64,000 nucleotides of DNA. It comes from Bursaphelenchus xylophilus. Lineage: Eukaryota; Nematoda; Chromadorea; Rhabditida; Aphelenchoididae. Below the pieces are notes generated by a model. That model was not told where the DNA came from. It did not search any database and saw only the letters and a list, made by a program, of their open reading frames with translations. How positions within the stretch are numbered: position 1 is the first letter of the stretch; every line of letters begins with the position of its first letter. Where the stretch lies: contig CAJFCV020000006.1 of NCBI GenBank assembly GCA_904066235.2, positions 8,804,001 through 8,868,000 of the forward strand, in the 5' to 3' direction. The position numbers were made by a program, and so were the translations under genes. Shown piece after piece: positions 25,400 to 45,569 of the stretch.

Positions 25400-28300
25400 G
25401 GGATACTTACTTTTTGTGTGAATAAAAATATTATAACAATTTTGATTTTTTTTTTATTTTTAGAAAAGATTTTTTCAAAAAATCTCAAATTTTTGTAATG
25501 GGTAATATAAAGTTCATGGTAAAGCGTGTCTGAAACCCTCTAACTGTTGTTTTTAATACTTAAAAAACCAAGTAATGACCTTGAATTAGAATATAGTAAC
25601 TCCAATTACTGCAACAATCACGTCATTGCAACATTATGCCAAGACGTTCAACAATGGCGGGCAACATCCATATTTGAATTTCAAATCCTTCAAAAAATTG
25701 ACGATTGCTATCCAAAACTCTATAAATGTCAACCATAACACTTTTACGACCATAAAAATTCGTTTACTACACCTATTTTGTTACCCAATCTTCCCTCCAA
25801 ATCTTTCGTATAAAATGTCACCCTCAATTTCTGCGAACCCAAGCTTTTGTAACAAGGAGGAGAATAATGCGGCAGGCGGAGGGCAGAAGAAATATTCGTT
25901 TCGACGGCGTTTTTTCGAGGATTTCAAGGTCAGAGAATACCAATTACAAGATATTGCCCATAAACTTACTTGTTTTGCAAAAATTTTAATTGTTTTTTCT
26001 CTGATCCGAGAACGCTGATAACCTCCATTGTTTTTGGAAGCCAACAGAGGAATGTCATGGAGATTAATGGCGAGGGGATTTGAGGGTTTAGTAAATTTAG
26101 ATTTCAAATTTGGCTTTTACCTTTGGAAATATTTACAGACCCTTCTTTCGGTGGGTTAAATTGCGGTTTTTGGCGTTGAACTTACATTTCTTTTTAAAAA
26201 TGATGATTTTTCGATTTTTTTCATTATGAAACCAATTTTCCAACAACAACAAACCAATTACTTTTGGAGTTTAAGCCTCTGAAGACGTGTTCTATTGACT
26301 GTCAACAGAATCTTGTCGTTTTTTCTCATAAAAGTACCTTTTTTTTATTAAATTATCCATGGCGTTAGCCCTCAATAAGATTTTTTTTTTCATTTCCCGG
26401 ATTTGCCAACTTCCCTTTGTTGACTATATATTTTATGTCTTGTCACGCATTATAAACTACGTTTTATCTCAATCCGGGGCCATATTAAGAGCACAAACGT
26501 GTTCTACACCCCTTTTATGGCCTAAACAAAAACCCTTATTTTGCTTTTCTTTACCTTACAATTTACCACTTCCCTTTCTAATAAAAATACCCGTCATCCA
26601 TTCGCAAACATCACGGCAAACAAAAGGAACATCAAATTTTAATAAAAGAATGCCCTGAGGGCGAAAAGAGTTTTATCGTTTCGAAGGTGTTCCGGGGCGG
26701 ACAAATTTTATTTTTCGGGATTTGGGGACCCGCTGATTGAAGCGGAGAAGCGAGGAATTCCTCTCGGGCCCTCTTGGCCACAGGTAAAGAGACCGGGGAC
26801 CTTTGCAGATTTCTCTTCGAAAGACATTTCCCTTTCGTCCCCGACCAGGATGTATAATATAACTTTCTTTAGCGATCTTGTAATTGGGACCGGGGTTAAG
26901 CGTGAAGAACTTTTGCAGGAACGCTAAAAATAGGGCATGCTAGGCTTTGAAAGCGAAATTTTTGGTTTTTGGAAAAAAAAAGTTTTTGAAATTTTTACCT
27001 TGGTCCCCCCTGTTCTTTCATTTTTGTGATGTGTAATATAAATTGATCTCATTTTCTTAGCTTTGAAATAGATATAAAGAGGTCAATCACTCTGCGGACA
27101 AGAAGTCTAACGAAAGTAAGATATTGGGGACTAATAAACATCCCAATGTCCTATTAAAAAATTTTCAATATTACACTTGGCCGTCTTTTACCTCGTTTTC
27201 AACTCTAATTTTCTCCCTCCCCTATGAAGACACTCTCTCTATTCTCTAGCCCAAGAATCAGGTCTCCTCGGGTGATTAAACATGTAATGGAGACGGGAAC
27301 CCCGGGGATTAGCGCGTCCACACCCAAGATTAGCGCAAGGTTGATCTTGAAGTTATAGGGTTCAGTTCGACCTCCGACTCTCTTTAGTCTCGGGTTCATG
27401 TTGCTTCTTATTTTTGACGACTTACAAATGCTTTGTACTATCAAAATTGTCAACTTCCGGATGCATCCAGGGATACTGCGGTCACTTTTTTTCAAAATGG
27501 TTTTTAGCCTACTGTAATTGTAAATGGATTTTTGATGTTTTACTAAGAATGGAATGCTAAAATAAGGACACAAAGAACTATAGAATCTTTTATACCGCAG
27601 AGTCAACAATTTTTACCATTCTGTTTTGTCTTTTTCCTACCCGAAAAAACTTGATGTAGCCCAAAAAACTCAAAAAATCCTATAGTATTTATTCCTTCAA
27701 AAGTTGGTTTTTCTCGTAAATTTGACTTCTCGAACTCCCAACCATCAAATAACACCTACTTTTGGCCTATTTTTAGCAGATTTTATATTCACCATGATGG
27801 CACCAGAAAAAGTTCTGATGGGTAATATCGGCGGTCCCTCCACTTGCTCCGAACTCGGATCTCATGGATAATATCGCAGAGACTCCTCGCTTTCTTTCTC
27901 TCCCCATCTTCCTCTTCTCGTTTCCATGGGATTTCTCTCGCCATTTTTTTTATTTTTTCTGATTTTTTTATTCCGAAGATTTTTTTGAGTGAATTATGAT
28001 AGAAAGGTGTTGATTTTCTGGTGATCCGAGTGACGCCGAGGATCCCCAAGGATCTCAGAAGGGATTCAAAGCCGTTCCGAGTGATTTAGCTTTGATTCGA
28101 GCAGTTTTTCTTCTGTTTTCTATCAACAATTGAATGGAGAATATAATTTTAGGTATTTTTTATAGCATTTTCGAGGAGATTTGCGATTTGGAGGGTTGAA
28201 GCAATATTTTACCGTTGTTTTGACATTCTTACGACCTGTTCTCCGAGGAAAAACAATTTCATTACTTTTCGTAAAAATTTATATTATCCATGAGGTTTTG

Positions 28301-28922
28301 ATCAAAAAGGCTAGAATTTTAATATAAATAATATTCATTCTGCGAATTTGAAATGATTATCAGGACACCCGAACTCCTAATCAATCACTTCTATCTATTT
28401 TTGCAGTTTGCCCTCTCATTTTCTAATATTATACATGATCCTTTAGGTAAACAGAAAACCAATATGATCAACTGGATGTTAATTAAGATTTTGGGAAGTC
28501 GTTCATAGCCAAGCATGCTCTCTAATCCCCATTTTGTAGGACAAAGCGTAACCTTATTGTTTCTACTTATCATATTTTAGTTTTCACATCGAGATCAAGG
28601 TAATTCAGCTGATTTATGACTGATTTCCAGCTGAATCATGTGATGGCCGATTTGAAGCAGGCTATAATTAGTGGTGGCTAATTTATTTCCACGATTTTTG
28701 GGGGAAAACTCACTGTTCCGACACCAAGCGCATAGTGTAACATAATTTTTCTTGTTTTTCCGCGAGCGCTTTGTATATTTTGGATACAAAGTGTTTGTAA
28801 ATCTTTATGAAGAGATTCTGATCTGCTCTTTCGGAAGGTTTCACTATTTTTGGTTGTTTTTATGATGGATAATATTATTCGCGATTTGACTCTAGATCGA
28901 AATAATTTTTGATATATTTCAG
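25400..28922. other. Intergenic region before the PKN gene
   Basis: No gene supported. A GC-rich patch at about 26690-26920 and scattered open frames lack domains. Undetected 5' exons or the promoter of the PKN gene may lie here, because the first PKN exon I can see is open at its 5' end. Words of the CATGGATAATAT type occur at 27863 and 28281. Confidence 0.45.
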
Positions 28923-37099
<8,177 letters not shown>

Positions 37100-37589
37100 A
37101 TTAAAGTGCAGTTGAGAGAATGGCCAGTTTTTTCGATGGAAAAGATGACAAAGGATGTGAAATTGATTAGTTTTGGGTCTAATTATGTTGTCTGCTTTAT
37201 CTGGGAATATTGTTTTAGGCCATTTTGTGTTGATACCAAAAATCTCTAATTATGGTAAAGTTTTGGTAAGATACGGGGAAAACTGACATGTTTAAGGAGA
37301 CTTGAGCAGTATGGAGCTTGTTTTTAGACGAATTTTAAAATATTTGAAGTTTTGAAGAAGTATTTTACCAAAGTTTTAGTTAATTTTATTTTTTTGCCCC
37401 ATCTCTGCGCCTTATCCCCATCAAACTTTAACCCCCCTCTCTCTCTCCTTGAGTTGATTCTGCAGTAATTGTAACCTCCAATTACTGGGCATTCAAAACA
37501 GTTTTCGCATTGGTCCCTTGAAAAGAGTCCCGGGTTGTTTCACTTTATTTCTCTTCTGTTTTTGTAAACTTTTCTTGTCTCTATATTGT

Positions 37590-37595
37590 AATAAA
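37590..37595 (+). terminator. Poly(A) signal of the PKN gene
   Basis: AATAAA about 490 bases after the PKN stop and before the next gene's acceptor at 37842. The spacing to the next start codon is about 250 bp. Confidence 0.5.
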
Positions 37596-37842
37596 TCTTA
37601 ACTTAACCTCAGATAAATTGTAAATCAGCGATCGGAGAAGTGGTTTGCGGAAATTTGTTGGAAACAGAAGAATATTTGAGACGGTCATGTTGTAGTAGCG
37701 AGAATTGATGGTATTTGTCGAATTTTTGGGTTGAAGGTGTGCAAAAGGGGTTAAAAAGAATAGTAGATGACTGTAGTCGATCTTTTTGGGAAGAAATTGC
37801 GATTGTAACTTCAGAATTTTGCACTAGATTCGATTTTTACAG

Positions 37843-38443
37843 ATGCCAGACAAAAATGAGGATGCCGAGAACCCGGAAATCAAAAATAAGAAGAAAGAAA
37901 AGGTTAGTTTGTGCTAATTAATGGCAAACAGATTTTTCAGAGCTGTTGTGAATCTTGGAAGCCGGTTTTATAAAAATTTTTGTCATATTTTATGTTATAG
38001 TAGACACCTTATTTTTGGTCGTGTTAAACTCAAATAAAATAATTTTTTTAGCTTTTCCGACTTGATCCAGCCTTCCCGGTCACCGCCATGTCCACATTTT
38101 TGACGTGCGGCATCACTCAGATGTTTATTTATGGAATTACGGGCAGAGCGAGATTAGCTGCGTAAGTATAACGTAATTTTTAGCCGAAAAGGCTAATAAA
38201 AAGGTCTTTTCTGATGTCTAAAACGAATATTGCTGTAGATTATGCTCTATAATAACATTTCCCATCTCCTTTACCATGGGAATAATGGATGCGGAACAGG
38301 ATTTCATCAAATGGAAAAAGACGAAAGCCCTCCGGGAAAAGGGAATCGACCCACGTTTCATGCCTTACAAAGTCAAATACGACTGGACCAACTACGAAGA
38401 CAAGATGTACATCAGTCCCGAGAGGGTCAAGCTTGATGATTGA
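37843..38443 (+). CDS. Small two-pass membrane protein, unknown function
   Basis: About 124 residues from exons 37843-37902, 38052-38161 and 38239-38443; phases agree. The ATG is directly preceded by TTTTTACAG, consistent with spliced-leader acceptance. A charged Lys/Glu-rich N-terminus (PDKNEDAENPEIKNKKKEK) precedes two hydrophobic segments: VTAMSTFLTCGITQMFIYG and LAALCSIITFPISFTMGIM. A hydrophilic tail of about 65 residues follows (DFIKWKKTKALREKG, YKVKYDWTNYED). The short loop GRARLA between the segments is basic. I do not recognise the family. Size and charge pattern would suit a mitochondrial or ER membrane subunit, but that is a guess. It follows PKN on the same strand by about 740 bp. 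An operon is possible but the gap is larger than usual. Confidence 0.8.
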
Positions 38444-38609
38444 TCTCCGAAATAACTTTTTTGTCGTTCTTGTTGTAGTATATGAAATTTAGGATTTGGT
38501 TTTATTTTCATGGAATGAATGGCTAAAATACGGAGTGGTTTACAGATAAATGATTAAAAAAGCCTAATAAGTACATAAAATTTAGTGATCGAAAGTTCTA
38601 ATGGGTTTC

Positions 38610-38835
38610 AGCGCTCAGAGCCATGTTATCCGATGAAAGCTGTCCGATGCTAGGGCGCGGCCTGCGGCTGATTGACAGTATAAAAAAAGGTAATTGTTGG
38701 CCCAATTAACAACCACCAGCAGCTTTCAATAAACTTGAGCTACTCACGTAGGATTTTACGCAATGAATGCCATTTTATACGACGAAATGTGTCTTTGCTT
38801 AGGGCGCAGTCTGCGAGGCTTGGAAGTGGCAATTT
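38610..38835 (+). repeat. Degenerate ~70-bp duplication
   Basis: The block around 38625-38680 (GCCATGTTATCCGATGAAA ... GCTAGGGCGCGGCCTGCGG) resembles that around 38768-38822 (GCCATTTTATACGACGAAA ... GCTTAGGGCGCAGTCTGCGA). Order and spacing are conserved. It could be an old transposon piece or a small structured RNA; neither is established. Confidence 0.5.
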
Positions 38836-39555
38836 TAGAATCAATTTAAAGGTCACGGAAGTGTATCCGTGTTTTAAACACAAGCAATATCCCAAACCAC
38901 GTTTATCAAGGTCATATTACTACATAAAATTAGGTACATCCGTTTCCAACGGAAGGCATCTTGAACATCCAACCGTGTCTTACGATCCGATTTTTTACGG
39001 TGTTTTCTCCTCTTTGGGCCTTGTCAAAAGCCCCATAAATCTTGCAGGTGTTGGAATTACAATCCCTAACTGTGTAAGGGAACAAAAAAAAGAAATAGGA
39101 AATGTGACGTAACTACCAGAGAAAACGACCGGTTTTTCACCAACAAGGTCAAGGTTGAGGGATCGGATCAAAGACATTGTAAAAAGCAAGAAAGCTATTT
39201 TTTGTTTTGTAAAGAGCACCATGAAGGGAGACGCGTGGGTGACAAAGAAGATCGACTTTTAATTGAAGGCGAGCTTCTGGAAAACACGTAAAAATTGGGA
39301 GAAAACGATACCATGGAAGGGAAAAAGAGGTTGTAAAATACGATATACCGCATGGGAAATTTCAACAGACGCTTAAAAAAATCAAGATGGCTCTTTATTA
39401 AAACGTTATGTTTAATTGTATTACAAAGTTGTCATAGGTAATATATATGGCTTGTTTCTTATAAAGATAGGTTTTCCAGGAGGCTTTGCATGCGGTATTT
39501 TTCTTCTAGTCCGATTCTGATTACCGTCTTTCGTTTTTTGGAGTCGTATTCGAAG

Positions 39556-39601
39556 ATAAAACACAATGCCAAAAATGGCGGGAAAATCGAAATTCAAAAT
39601 T
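39556..39601 (-). repeat. Dispersed repeat family R2, copy
   Basis: On the minus strand it reads TTTGAATTTCGATTTTCCCG then CCATTTTTGGCATTGTGTTTTAT. It matches copies at 43811, 44701 and 51881, which share the TTCCCGCC...TTTTGGCATTCTGTTTT order. Confidence 0.6.
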
Positions 39602-40283
39602 TTTATGACTTCAATTGTCAAAAAATATTTCCGCTGAATGATTTAAATGCTGGAAAGTAAAAACAACGAAAAAATTTCAGTTCTACACCTGAAAGATCTA
39701 ATAATTTATATTGCACTAGGTATAAGTCATCACTTTTCCAATTTCCCATTGCTCCCTCCTAATTATGCCCTTAGTTCCCACTTGCCTTCAAATCCCTGTA
39801 GCGCTCGTGATATTGCTTTCCCTCCAGTTTAATCGTATGTTTGATCGTATTTTCCGTCTCCAAATAACCGCTGACTCCTCAACAAATCCACAGGAGACGG
39901 CTCAAAAACACAAAGAAAACGACAGTCGAGAACAATCAGGAGCACCCATGACGCATGTCTAATTGCTCACAGCAAGACGAAAATGTTTCCTCGGAAAAAA
40001 AATACCGACAACTTTGAGAAGGAAGTAAAAACTGAATAAATTACAGCGAGTTTTTGAAACTTTGGAGGAAATTTTTTATGTCAAAAAAGGCGAAATCAAA
40101 GATATTTGCAATAATCAGCATAAAGAATCATTGGATTTCTGAAGACATTAGATGCATAGCTTCAAAAAAAAAAGTTTTTTGATTGTAAATATGAGGAAGG
40201 ATTTACGGAGTTAACATTTTAGCAAAGATGATACGAAGTTTGAATTCGTGTTCTTGAAATCAGCCTGAAGCCAAAAAAAATTA

Positions 40284-40414
40284 CAGTGGGGGACCTGATC
40301 CAGTGGCAAAACACGTACCATTTTGCATCCGGGAAGTTTCAAAAATGTGGCAAAGTGAAAAAACTTTGTTTTGAAGGGCGCGCCATTTCCCTCACAAAAA
40401 CAGCAGCCCCACTG
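40284..40414. mobile_element. MITE, internally deleted copy
   Basis: Starts TA-CAGTGGGGGACCTGATCCAG and keeps the CATTTTGCATCCGGGAAG block. It loses most of the second arm but retains a CACTG end at 40410-40414. The right flanking TA is not preserved. Confidence 0.7.
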
Positions 40415-40431
40415 TCAATTCTACGAACTTT

Positions 40432-40480
40432 TGACTTAAAAATCTTGGTGGTTTCTGCAAAGCGTATGCTGAAGATCTCG
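40432..40480 (+). repeat. Dispersed repeat family R1, copy
   Basis: TTGACTTAAAAATCTTGGTG then GTTTCTGCAAAGCGTATG, matching the 16655 and 17520 copies. Confidence 0.5.
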
Positions 40481-40884
40481 TAAGACTCTTACTTAGAGAA
40501 TCGTAAACTTATTTTGTCCTTAGATTCATCATAGTTCCACCTAGAACTCTGTCTTTATCAGGGTAATTTTTGGTTGCCAATCTTGTATATCCCATTTCTA
40601 CAGACTTATTTTTGCATTGCATTTGACCCCTTGATAATCATTTCTCTTGAGCTCCTCAATTTGCAAATTGATTTTTTTTTCGCTACAAAACCGGCAACAA
40701 ACACCGCCTCCACCTCCCTCCTTTTCCGGGTGCTGACATAACCGAGAAGCGTCGGCGGTAAACGCAACGATCCGCATTCGAAACGCAGCGGACTGTTTCA
40801 TTAGCCCGGTTAACGTCATTAAGTCCTCCGAAGAAGCGGAGCCCTCCCCTCCAGCAACTCTTCCTCCCCGAAAGATCCGGTCCG

Positions 40885-40893
40885 TATAAATAG
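40885..40893 (+). promoter_or_regulatory. TATA box of the collagen gene
   Basis: TATAAATAG lies 35 bp before the ATG at 40920. That predicts a start site near 40912-40917 and a very short leader. It rules out the earlier in-frame ATG at 40896, which would precede the transcript start. Confidence 0.7.
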
Positions 40894-40919
40894 GGATGGG
40901 GAAGGTGGGAGTCGCGAAC

Positions 40920-42394
40920 ATGGGTTACGCAAAGCTGGAGGAAGAGGCGTTGCGTTCGGAAGCCGAAGGCATCCGCACCGTCGCCTTCCTGGGCGTCGTC
41001 ATCTCGACAATCGCGACGTTGGGATGCGTGATTACCGTGCCCATGGTCTACAATCACATGCAACATATGCAGTCGGTCATGCAGAGCGAGGTCGAGTTCT
41101 GTCGGGCCCGCTCGATGAATGTGTGGAAGGAAGTGACCAGGACACAGGTAAGAGGAGATGGGATTTTTTTTGATAATGATAGATGTTTTGGGGATTTTGG
41201 GATTTTTTAGGGATTAAGATTTTATTTTTTCAAAAAAAACTTTGCTTTCATTTTGGTGAAACTTGGTTTGCAAAAGACGTTTTTTCGTGCGTAATTTACT
41301 TTGGGCTCAATTTGAAAAATGAGTTTTTGTCAAAATTTTTCACACCCACAACGGAAGATACCTCGGGTTTTCATCCCAAAACCATGTATAAGAAATGTGC
41401 AATATTGGGCAGCTTTCGACCTAAAGAATTCGGTGGTTTATGCAAAGCACGAGTCAAAAATGTCTAACAACTTTTCGAAAGTTTTAGATTTAATTTATGC
41501 CATGTTCCATAAAAATTTCTTGATTTTAAGTTAAAGTTTTCTTTCCGTAAAGAAAAGACTACATACTTAATCCATCGTATTTTACCCCCAACCTTCTCCT
41601 CTAAATCCTCTCCAAATCCTTGCAGGTCCTCAGTAAAGTGCAGCCCCGTCTTCCTCGTCAAGCTGGCTATTCCTCAGACATGGCTGTGATGGGTCCTCCC
41701 ACCACCACTTGCTGTGGCTGTGGAGTTAGTCCAGCGGGTCCACCGGGCCCACCAGGACCAGATGGAAATCCCGGGGATGATGGGCAGCCGGGGACCCCTG
41801 GAATGCCCGGCTCGGATGGCCCTCCGCCGATTCCGGCGGCAGCTCCGGAGTGGTGCTTTGACTGCCCGACTGGTCCACCGGGACCGGTTGGAAACTCAGG
41901 TAAATGAAAAATAATATCTATCTCTAGATAATAACTATTTGTGGTGGTAAAATAATTTGAATGTAAAAATATGCAGTGATTTCTCATTTTCAGGCCCTCC
42001 CGGCCCTACCGGCAACGCTGGCGCCCCGGGAATGCCCGGTCCAGATGGAACCCCCGGCCCTCCTGGAGCTCCCGGAGGGCCTGGAAAGATTGGAGAGCCC
42101 GGACAAGCCGGTCCCGCCGGCCCACCAGGACCCCCGGGACAACTCAGAGAAATCCCCGGCCAAGTGGGCCCACCCGGACCGGCTGGTCCACCCGGCGTAC
42201 CCGGGCCAAATGGCCCGCCCGGAGGCGATGGACAGCCTGGAGATGCGGGACCAATGGGACCGATCGGAGAAGCCGGAGGAAGCGGACCGCCTGGAGTGCC
42301 TGGGGATCAAGGAGGACCCGGCCCGGCGGGACTACCGGGCCCACAAGGAGGATGCAATCATTGCCCGCCACCAAGAACCGCGCCGGGATATTGA
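40920..42394 (+). CDS. Nematode cuticle collagen
   Basis: About 300 residues from exons 40920-41147, 41626-41899 and 41994-42394. The N-terminal non-collagen domain has a membrane-anchor-like helix ([20 protein letters not shown]) and the conserved nematode block [20 protein letters not shown], followed by the usual [12 protein letters not shown] before the first intron. A cysteine knot (CCGCG) precedes the first Gly-X-Y tract. A second tract is split by a WCFDC cluster. The main tract of about 35 Gly-X-Y triplets has short breaks (GQLREIPGQ), and the C-terminus carries GGCNHC before a PPPRTAPGY tail. In known family members the protein is secreted, trimerises and is crosslinked in the cuticle, with oscillating expression across moults. 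Start chosen from the TATA position. AATAAA at 42426. Clearly a cuticle collagen; which member cannot be said. Confidence 0.96.
41415..41465 (+). repeat. Dispersed repeat family R1, copy in collagen intron
   Basis: GACCTAAAGAATTCGGTGGT then TTATGCAAAGCACGAG. Diverged but in the same order as the other R1 copies. Confidence 0.45.
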
Positions 42395-42425
42395 GCATGG
42401 TCAAGATGGGAAATTTATTGTTTAT

Positions 42426-42431
42426 AATAAA
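42426..42431 (+). terminator. Poly(A) signal of the collagen gene
   Basis: AATAAA 31 bases past the collagen stop codon. The next gene on the same strand starts at 42680. Confidence 0.65.
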
Positions 42432-42679
42432 GATTGTGCAGTAAAAAGATGGACTGAAAAATATGACTAAAATTGGGCATTATAATTTCTGTCAAAATGG
42501 AAAAAAAGATGACATTTTTTATGGAATTTTCAAATAACCTCGCATTTGAATTTTTCTTGGAAAAGTTTATAAAATTTATGCAAATTTTATGCGAAATTAC
42601 AAAATCAGAAATTCAAAAATTTGGATCCGAAAAAATTATTCTCAATTTTCCTCATAAAAATCGGTCAACTTTCTCCATC

Positions 42680-45074
42680 ATGTCGCAACAAGCCAGTCCC
42701 GCTCGCAGTCCAAACCCACTCCCGAAAAAGGCGCCGAAACCGAAACAGGAGCGTGGAAGTGTCGAAGAGGATTCGAGTACAAGCTCCCGGGAAGAGGACA
42801 GCGATGAGAGTGGAGATGACTCGGAACGACCAGTGGCCGACCAAGAAGTTGTTCAAAACGATCTCCTGGACTCGCTGATTATCCGGTTGATGAAAGCGTC
42901 GGCCAAAACGGAGCCGAAGAGGAAGGGAGCCAAGAAAATGGCCGCTTTGATTGAGGTGCAATTGGAGCTGGAAGAGCTCAAAGAATTGATCATATTGGCA
43001 ATCAAGAGCTTTGAAAAGCAAAAGAGTTTGCTGAGAATTGAAGAGTGAGTCAGATTTTATGGGAATTTTTGTGAAATTAGGGCGATTTTTTGATTTTTTC
43101 GATGAAAAATGAGGATCTAAAAGTATCCAATTTGATAAAATTTGGCGTCAAAGTTGTCGAGAATTCATCGAATATCTCTGCAAAGACTGCACCTAGAAAC
43201 TACTCCTAGAAGCCTTAATTTGAATTTTTTTCAGGGACACGCTCCCTTTGATCATTTGCGCTGACATCCATGGCCAATTTGCCGATCTCCGCAACATTTT
43301 TCTCCGCTGTGGCCCTCCTCACATACAATCTTATCTGTTTTTGGGTAAGAAAATTGTAGAATTTTCATTACTGCTAATAATATTTAAAAATTAAAAAATC
43401 TTTTTTAATGAAAAACTATCAGATTTTGATTGTAAAATACGTTAGTTGAAAAAATGTGTTTTAAATTTGTTCTTTAACCAATTTTTTCCCCAAAAAATTT
43501 GATGACTTTAGGTGACTACGTGGATCGAGGAGTTCAAGGGATCGAAGTGATCACTCTGTTACTCGCCTTGAAGATAAAATACCCAACGAAAGTTTTTATG
43601 TTGAGAGGAAATCATGAGGACGCCAATACGTGTGCTTCTTACGGGTTCTATGATGAATGTGTTAATCGGTTTATGAGCAAAGACAACAAGGTTGGCGAGG
43701 ATGTAAGTTGGATTTTTGGGTAAAATACGGTGAATAAAAGGTTATCAACCACTCTTTGATTGGTTAAAAGAAGGCATTCAGAGATTTCTACAGAGGTTTG
43801 GGGCATATTGAAATTTGAAATTCAAAATTCCCGCCAATTTTGGCATTCTGTTCTGAGCCTTGATATTGCCGGGAAATTTTGTCAATCTGTCAAAATTTGA
43901 TTTTTAAAATGGTTGTCTAAATTATTTTTAAGTTTTTTACTAAAACTAAGGTATTTTGAAACAAAGATTTTGTTATTCATGTCCAATTTACCGATCACTC
44001 TTTAGCTCTAAAATTATTATAATTTTTACGATGTGACATTTTAATGTTTCACTTTTGACTTGCAATTTTCAGTTATGGCAGCGTTTTGTCGGAGTTTTCA
44101 ATTGGATTCCGTTGGCGGCCTTGGTGAATAAGAAGATTTTGTGTATGCACGGTGGGATTTCCCCGGGTCTGGAGAGTCTACAGTCCATTGCGGATGTAAG
44201 TACTTGCTACTGCTTTTGTCGCAAGACTTCAAAATTTTGTTGGATCGCTTTTGCGGTTTTTGAAAGTTATCATGGATCACTTTTGATACTTTTTGATGTT
44301 TTTTGCTATCAGTTAAAAAAAGTGATTATTCGGGGTTTTAGATCAAACGTCCAGCCATTATCCCTCCCTATGGATTGATGTGTGATCTGGTTTGGGCCGA
44401 TCCGGAAGAGAAGTTGGAAGGATGGGCCATGAATTCCCGCGGAATCTCCCTCAGTTTCTCCGATGAGGTGGTCGAGAAACTCTGCAAACGCCTTGGAGTA
44501 GACTTGATTGTCAGAGGGCATCAGCTCACAAAGGAAATGACCAAAAGTGGGCATAGATTCTTCTTCCGAGGCCGACTTTTGACCATTTTCTCGGCTCCCA
44601 ATTATTTGAATATGAGAAACTCGGCGTGTGTGCTGAAGGTATCAAAAAATGTAAGTAAAAGTTTTAAGTAGAAGATTTCTACAGCCATTGCAATGGGTTC
44701 AACTTTAGAATTTCAAAATTCCCGCCGTTTTTGGCATTGTGTTTTAGTTGCCGCTAGAGGCCTAAAACATAGATTTATAATCAAATCAAGCCTCCTAGAG
44801 GAACTTTTAGCATTTTTTAATACGTTTTACATTTCTTTTGACCTAAAAATTATATTATCCATGAGATCTGGTTTGGAAAAATGGTCAAATTTTTGGATTT
44901 TGCCTGTCTTATGGCATGAACGAGAATACAGAAGATATTATGGGATACTAGAAATACTCTAGATGAGGTTTTTTTCCGTTTTCAGTTTTGTAAATTATAT
45001 TATCCATCACATTTTTGTTTCAGATGAAATGCCGCTTCATAGTGTTCCGAATCCAACGACGTCGTCGGGCCTGA
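42680..45074 (+). CDS. Divergent PP1-like serine/threonine phosphatase (PPP family)
   Basis: About 382 residues from exons 42680-43044, 43235-43344, 43512-43702, 44073-44195, 44342-44650 and 45024-45074. A Ser/Glu-rich N-terminus of about 60 residues is followed by the PPP core. Metal-ligand motifs are kept: ADIHGQ (usually GDIHGQ), GDYVDRG, RGNHE, MHGGISP and RGHQ. Departures from PP1 include [14 protein letters not shown] for the LLWSDP loop, NSRGIS for NDRGVS, and [12 protein letters not shown] where PP1 has SAPNYCGEFDNAG. The C-terminus is basic (RIQRRRRA). Catalysis looks intact, but surfaces that bind regulators and inhibitors in PP1 are altered. Caenorhabditis has many such divergent PP1-like genes, often germline-expressed; expression here is unknown. 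It is preceded by the collagen at 285 bp and is convergent with the nuclear receptor. The ATG at 42680 was chosen because the open frame upstream is AT-rich filler. AATAAA at 45129. Confidence 0.92.
43811..43860 (+). repeat. Dispersed repeat family R2, copy in phosphatase intron
   Basis: AAATTTGAAATTCAAAATTC then CCGCCAATTTTGGCATTCTG. Closest to the 44701 copy in the same gene. Confidence 0.6.
44701..44750 (+). repeat. Dispersed repeat family R2, copy in phosphatase intron
   Basis: TTTAGAATTTCAAAATTCCC then GCCGTTTTTGGCATTGTGTT. The last phosphatase intron also carries CATGGATAATAT (inverted) at 44852. Confidence 0.6.
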
Positions 45075-45128
45075 TCTAGTCACCTTACAATTTGACGCCA
45101 TCGAATTTGCATCGTATTTGATTGAACA

Positions 45129-45134
45129 AATAAA
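45129..45134 (+). terminator. Poly(A) signal of the phosphatase gene
   Basis: AATAAA 55 bases after the stop. The facing nuclear receptor gene ends at 45570, with minus-strand AATAAA candidates at about 45222 and 45298. The two 3' ends are close or overlapping. Confidence 0.6.
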
Positions 45135-45569
45135 ATTATTTTTTTATTTCAAAAATCTCATTTTCTACATTTAAAAAATTTTCATTTTTAAAAATTTTCA
45201 AGTAGTGACTTAATTAAGGTTTATTTGGCTTCACTAACTGTTGAACAAAGTATTTAAAACCGAGCAAGAAATTATTAAATTGTTAAAGAGCAGTGTTTTT
45301 ATTGCAATCTCCGAATGAAAGACGTTTTCTGGGCGTTTAAACCTGATTAAAAAGCGGCGAAAGAGTAAAGGGATACGACGAAAGACACCGAGGGACGTTG
45401 CTAATTGTATTGGAGACTCAGTAGGCTCTAAATCACTCAAATGTATCGCAAGTAGACATTTAAAATCTGAAAAAATAGGGATTTTCGACAAAAATGGGGA
45501 GAAAAATGGGGTTAATTACAATTATCACATAAAAAGTAGTGTAAAATGTTAATAAAAAAGAATGTAAAA

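Larger units (their letters stand above)
38444..40884. other. Intergenic region before the collagen gene
   Basis: No gene supported. It holds a degenerate duplicated block (38610-38830), an R2 repeat copy, a MITE derivative, an R1 repeat copy and, near its end, a GC-richer promoter-proximal segment (40680-40880). Confidence 0.5.

Noticed and set aside
40793..40800. CTGTTTCA, the Caenorhabditis type I piRNA upstream motif (also near 7610)
   Set aside because: The window count is near chance, no cluster exists, and one copy lies in a collagen promoter.
40896..40919. Upstream in-frame ATG adding eight residues to the collagen
   Set aside because: It lies only a few bases after the TATA box, so it would fall upstream of the expected transcript start. 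The ATG at 40920 gives the standard collagen N-terminus.
41667..42404. Minus-strand open frames rich in Gly/Pro/Ser opposite the collagen
   Set aside because: Gly-X-Y repeats on the plus strand create long open antisense frames. No independent splice sites or starts support them.
42473..42679. In-frame upstream extension of the phosphatase
   Set aside because: The extension is AT-rich, low in complexity and unlike the Ser/Glu-rich N-terminus that starts at 42680.
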